Assembly: GCA_001430745.1 (NCBI GenBank)
Contig: KQ482032.1
Span: forward strand, 1,649,202 to 1,671,121
DNA from: Auxenochlorella pyrenoidosa
Taxonomy: Eukaryota > Chlorophyta > Trebouxiophyceae > Chlorellales > Chlorellaceae
Direction of reading: 5' to 3'
DNA length: 21,920 nucleotides
Shown here: positions 18,297 through 21,920 of the stretch, one piece after another
How positions within the stretch are numbered: position 1 is the stretch's first letter
How the letters are laid out: every line of letters begins with the position of its first letter
The notes under the pieces: generated by a model
The model's input: only the letters and a program-made list of their open reading frames with translations
What the model was told of the DNA's origin: nothing
The model's database searches: none
Translations under genes and position numbers: made by a program

Positions 18297-18803
18297 GGCA
18301 GGGAACACTTTGACACATTAACCACGCTGTAAGCCATGGCGCAATTCCACATGAGGCAGGCGAGAGCATGAGCAACACATTTGCCGGTGCACCATTGCGT
18401 GCCGCCGCCGCCGCCGCCAGTTGCTGCCTATGGACCACTGGGCCCACCTGGGATGGCGACGGGCCGACCCCTGCCTGCTACATCTGAACTGCCGCGCCGT
18501 TGCGGCTGCATGCTGCCGCGGCTGACACCCTGAGTGCAGGGGTTGGAACCAGGGTGCCGACACAGCCAGACGACTTCTCCTCTGCCCTGGACCCGTCAAT
18601 TGACATTCGCGCGCCAGCTCCTATCGCAGTCGATCGCTCTTCGAAGTCTTAAAGTCTAGCACAGCTGCCGGAAGCCGAGTGTGAATTGCACGGCTTGCGG
18701 CAGGGGCAAGGACCCGTTTCAATCAAAAGCCTTGCATTCGGCCCCGCCTTATTCGTGCATTCGTGCTGCACAGATCGCATAGCCGCAAGCTGAGCGAGCT
18801 CTT
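18297..18803. promoter_or_regulatory. Divergent promoter region between the SulP gene and CIAO1
   Basis: The two genes point away from each other, so this 507-bp interval should carry both 5' UTRs and promoters. The part 18600-18780 is clearly less GC-rich than the flanks and contains TCTTAAAGTC (about 18646-18655) and TCAATCAAAAG (18719-18729). No TATA box at a convincing distance was found. The part 18300-18600 may contain a non-coding or N-terminal exon of the SulP transcript, including a GCC repeat (about 18403-18417). Confidence 0.5.
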
Positions 18804-20949
18804 ATGTCGGCTGGCAGCTTGGAAGAAGTGCAGTGTTTGGAAGGCCATACCGACCGCGTGTGGCAAGTCTCATGGTCACCATCAGGTGCTAAATCGCGCA
18901 AGGGCCATCACAGGGACACTGCTGCAGCCACCAACTGCCTGCCGCCGGTGCTGCCTGCCGCCAGCCGCCGACGCTCCCTCTGCCTGCACAGTCATGCCTG
19001 CGCATGGGCCCGTGCCAAGCAGGGGACATGCTGGCTTCCTGCGGAGGCGATCGCACGGTGCGCATCTGGGCGCGCGACACGGCAGCGCCCGCCGAGCGCT
19101 GGCGGTGCGTGGCGGTGCTGGAGGACACGCACTCGCGCACCATCCGCAGCTGTTCGTGGTCCCCCGACGGCCGGCAGCTGGCGACGGCCTCGTTTGACCG
19201 CACCACCGCCATCTGGCAGCACTCCGGCGGCATCTGGGAGAATGTGGCGATGCTGGAGGGGCACGAGAGCGAGGTCAAGGAGGTGGCGTGGGCGCCCAAC
19301 GGCTCCCTCATCGCCACCTGCTCCCGCGACAAAACCGTGTGGCTGTGGGAGGCGGCGCCCGGCAATGAGTACGAGGTGGTAGACGTCAAGCATGGCCACT
19401 CGCAGGTGGGGCCCTTGCCGCGCTGTGCATGGCCGGGGCCGTGTGTGTTCCTGTGTCACCTTGTTGGCAGGTGTGGGTGTGATCGGGGTTACTGTTGAGG
19501 ATGCCAGGGGCAGAGCATGGGCCCCATGGCGCCGCTTGAAGGTTTCTACCCTCACGTGGCGTCGTGTCGGTACACTTGCATGGGGGCGGGACGAGTTGAA
19601 CGGAATGCCGCTCTGTGGGCGCCTGGCGACCGCGCTGCGCCGGGCGTCCAGCCGGCGCATGGCCCCCGCGCGCGAGCCCATCCCTCCAGCTGGCCAAGTC
19701 CTGCCGCCCCCCCCCCCCCGCCGTCCCGGCAGGACGTCAAGACGGTGCACTGGCACCCCCAGGGGGAGGTGCTGGTGTCTGCCAGCTACGACGACAGCAT
19801 CAAGCTGTGGGCCGAGGAGGACGACGAGTGGATCTGTACCCAGACGCTGGCAGGCAAGTGCGCAGGCAGTCAGGCTGCATGCCTGGGAAACCAAAGGCTG
19901 GTCTGCGCGCACGCACCGGCAGGCGAGGTCTTTGGTACCTTCGCCGATGGGTGGCGTGCCAGCGGACCCTGCTCGACACGGCCGAGGGGTGGTGGCGCCT
20001 GCCTGGCAGCCACCTGCTGTTCCTGCTTGCTCCCCCTCCGCTCACCTGATGCTCTGCCTGCCTGGCAGGTCATGCGAACAGGTCCTTCCTCCGTTGCAGG
20101 CCGCTGCACATACGACAGGTCTCGGCCACCACTCTGATAGCTTGGGTGGCCCCTCCTTGATCGCCCGCCCCTCGCTGCCCCTCCTCAAACACGGCCTGCA
20201 GGCCCCACAGGTCACACATCCACTGTGTGGGAGGTGGCTTTTGATGCCAATGGGCAGCGCATGGTCTCCTGCAGCGACGACTGCACCCTGAAAGTGTGGG
20301 CGTGCCGCAAGGAGCAAGGTGGGGCGGGGCAGGGGGTGGTGCGCCGCCGCTGACTGCAGCATCCGCTTGCGTCACTGCTTGCGCAGTGCAGGCGCCCACC
20401 CACAAGCTGTGTTAAGTGCCTCCACCTCTGCCGCACCGGCCTTTTGCCCTTGCTGGTTGTGCAGGCGAGCTGCGGTGGGGCCTGCTGAGCACGCTGAGCG
20501 GCTATCACGATCGCACCATCTTCTCGGTCGACTGGTCAAAGGCGGGCCTCATAGCCAGCGGCGCCGCAGACAATGCCATCCGAATATTCGGGGAGGGGGG
20601 CGCAGCAGCAGCGGCGGACGCAGCAGCGGGGGAGGCTGGCGGGGCGCCGGCGTCAGGCGCAGCAGTGGACGAAGAGGCGGCGGCAGCGGCAGCGGATGCC
20701 GCAGCAGCAGAGCCGGCACTGCGCGACCTCTTCATGCAGCAAGGCGGCAGCGGCACAGGGCTCTCCTTTTGCCTGCTGTGCACGCGGGGGCAGGCCCACC
20801 CCCTGGACGTGAACTGTGTCAGGTGGCACCCAGCTGACCCCGGGCTCCTGGCATCTGCCGGCGACGACGCCTGCATCAAGCTGTGGCGCTGGCGACCAGC
20901 TGGAGCAGAGATGGCAGCTGCAGGGCTTGAGCCTGTTGTCATGGAATGA
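18804..20949 (+). CDS. CIA1: Cytosolic Fe-S assembly WD40 protein CIAO1/CIA1
   Basis: Five exons: 18804-18885, 19023-19405, 19733-19853, 20211-20318, 20465-20949 (stop TGA); 392 aa, phases consistent. The protein is a seven-bladed WD40 propeller that, with MMS19 and an MIP18/AE7-type partner, hands Fe-S clusters to cytosolic and nuclear enzymes such as DNA polymerases and helicases. Blade motifs follow the family closely: LEGHTDRVWQVSWSPSG, DMLASCGGDRTVRIW, HSRTIRSCSWSPDG, LATASFDRTTAIW, LEGHESEVKEVAWAPNG, IATCSRDKTVWLWE, HSQDVKTVHWHPQGE, SASYDDSIKLW, HTSTVWEVAFDANG, SGYHDRTIFSVDW, HPLDVNCVRWHP, LASAGDDACIKLW. It is longer than human (339 aa) or Arabidopsis because of an Ala/Glu-rich insert at about 274-330 in a late blade. 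The third intron (19854-20210) has a GC donor (GCAG|GCAAGT). Start ATG 18804 is the first and gives a normal N terminus. Confidence 0.95.
19707..19719. repeat. C13 tract before a CIAO1 acceptor
   Basis: Thirteen C lie just before the acceptor of the second CIAO1 intron (CCGTCCCGGCAG at 19721-19732), where they act as part of the polypyrimidine tract. Confidence 0.8.
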
Positions 20950-21243
20950 CGTCCCAAACCCACTCTCCCCTGTCCGCCCATTGTCACAGTAATGCACTGC
21001 CACAGGCTTCCAGTCTGGTGCGTCACAGGGGAATTGCATATCAAGGGGAGGGTGTGGAGAATGGAAGGCATGCAGGGGCAAACATCTGGCAACGCAAGGC
21101 AAGCTCATGGAGCGGGGAAGGTTGAGAGGTTATTGAAGGGGGCTTTGAAGCAGTATGAAGTGGGGCCGGGAAGGCTGGCAGGAGGCCAGAAAAAGCAGGG
21201 GGCAGGACGTCTGGCGCTGCAGGTGGCGCAGGAGGGGTGGGGT

Positions 21244-21258
21244 GGGGGGGGGGGGGGG
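21244..21258. repeat. G15 homopolymer
   Basis: Fifteen consecutive G lie on the plus strand, about 300 bp past the CIAO1 stop, in DNA without a recognised gene. Confidence 0.85.
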
Positions 21259-21799
21259 CACGCTGCCTCAGCAGCACGAGGGAACACAACAGGTAGAGGA
21301 GGAGAGGGGGTGCTAGAATAAACGAAAGGCAGGCGCTAGAGCAACACTAGCGGCAAAAATGGGATGCGGCGTCTGACAGCACAATCACAGTGGGCAAGCA
21401 CTAGACAGGGAATGCACGCGGGGCAGCGCGCGAAAGAACTGCAAGCACGGTGTTGGCATGCACCTCAAGGGAGTAGGAGAAGGGGTTCGGATGGCAGACG
21501 GCGGCGCGCCTGCCTTCGCTGCTGATCGGCCAGGCAGGGCAAGACTGGCAGATCAATGGTGGAGGCAAGGCAGGATTGGTGGTCAAGCGGGTGTTGGCGC
21601 CTCTGCTATGAGGAGGGCCGTCGTGAGGGCAAAAAAGGGGGGCGGCGCGGAGGGAGGACCCTGGTAGGGGAAGGGGGTGTACTACTCCACTCACGCACTC
21701 TCTCTCGAGACGGCACGGAGAAGCCTTTGGGTTGGGGCTGGGAGCGCCGATAGGTGGGACACAAGAGTTAGCAGTGCAAAAAAGGCAGGGAGATTAGCA

Positions 21800-21816
21800 G
21801 GGGGTGGGTGGGTGGG
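21800..21816 (+). repeat. G-quadruplex-type motif with single-T loops
   Basis: Four G tracts are separated by single T: GGGGG T GGG T GGG T GGG. Single-nucleotide loops favour a very stable parallel quadruplex in DNA or RNA. Only the sequence is seen; folding is inferred from known rules. Confidence 0.7.
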
Positions 21817-21920
21817 TTTGGTCAGAAGGTAGGGGGGCGGGTGGCCATGGGTGATCGGCAAGCAGGCCGGGGGCCTGGGGACAGAGGACGGGGGGGGTGC
21901 AGGCATGGGTGCCGGCAAAG

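Larger units (their letters stand above)
20950..21920. other. CIAO1 downstream region, no gene recognised
   Basis: This 971-bp stretch follows the CIAO1 stop. Open frames here are short, proline- or glycine-rich and show no family motif. It holds a G15 run (21244-21258), an AATAAA-like 'gaataaac' (about 21316-21323), many purine-rich stretches and a four-tract G-quadruplex motif at 21800-21816. A long CIAO1 3' UTR followed by intergenic DNA is the simplest reading. An untranslated part of a neighbouring gene beyond the edge cannot be excluded. Confidence 0.5.

Noticed and set aside
20992..21918. Several short open frames on both strands after CIAO1.
   Set aside because: They are Pro/Gly-rich, lack motifs and are explained by base composition.
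1..21920. CRISPR arrays, tRNA or rRNA genes, IS elements, phage genes.
   Set aside because: No regularly spaced repeats, cloverleaf pattern, transposase motif or terminal repeats were found on reading both strands.

Overview
The window looks like nuclear DNA of a green alga of the Chlorella type (Trebouxiophyceae). The evidence is very high GC, genes cut into many small exons by introns of about 60-360 nt, repeated CTGCAG-type acceptors, and proteins that match plant or algal families. I found no bacterial operon, phage, IS element, CRISPR array, rRNA or tRNA. Gene models were built by hand: each splice junction was checked for reading phase and against the remembered shape of the protein family, with no transcript data.

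Layout. (1) 15-609, + strand: last two exons of a TIM-barrel sugar isomerase, cut by the window edge. (2) 1071-2003, - strand: a five-exon gene for a small secreted protein with two Kazal-type protease-inhibitor domains. (3) 2756-4598, - strand: glucuronokinase (six exons, 361 aa), which makes glucuronate 1-phosphate for UDP-glucuronate salvage. (4) 4740-9750, - strand: MSH4, the meiotic MutS homologue (15 exons, about 895 aa), lying only 141 bp upstream of glucuronokinase. (5) 10165-10231, - strand: an isolated exon coding for the second half of a MYND zinc finger. (6) 10453-18296, - strand: a 25-exon gene for a SulP-type membrane transporter with STAS and cyclic-nucleotide-binding-like domains (about 1117 aa, N terminus uncertain). 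(7) 18804-20949, + strand: CIAO1/CIA1, the WD40 protein of cytosolic Fe-S assembly (five exons, 392 aa), transcribed divergently from the transporter. (8) 20950-21920: no convincing gene; G-rich and probably untranslated or intergenic.

The genes are ordinary nuclear neighbours and do not form a pathway cluster. The most interesting points are: an unusually high share of GC-AG introns (7 of 52 modelled), one of them next to a perfect competing GT donor that would shift the frame; the SulP-STAS-cNMP fusion with a degenerate nucleotide-binding cassette; substitutions at conserved MSH4 ATPase positions; a compact Kazal inhibitor gene that only appears after splicing; an orphan MYND exon; and a perfect 14-bp-stem hairpin in the convergent intergenic region. 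I did not find a clear, wholly new multi-gene system.
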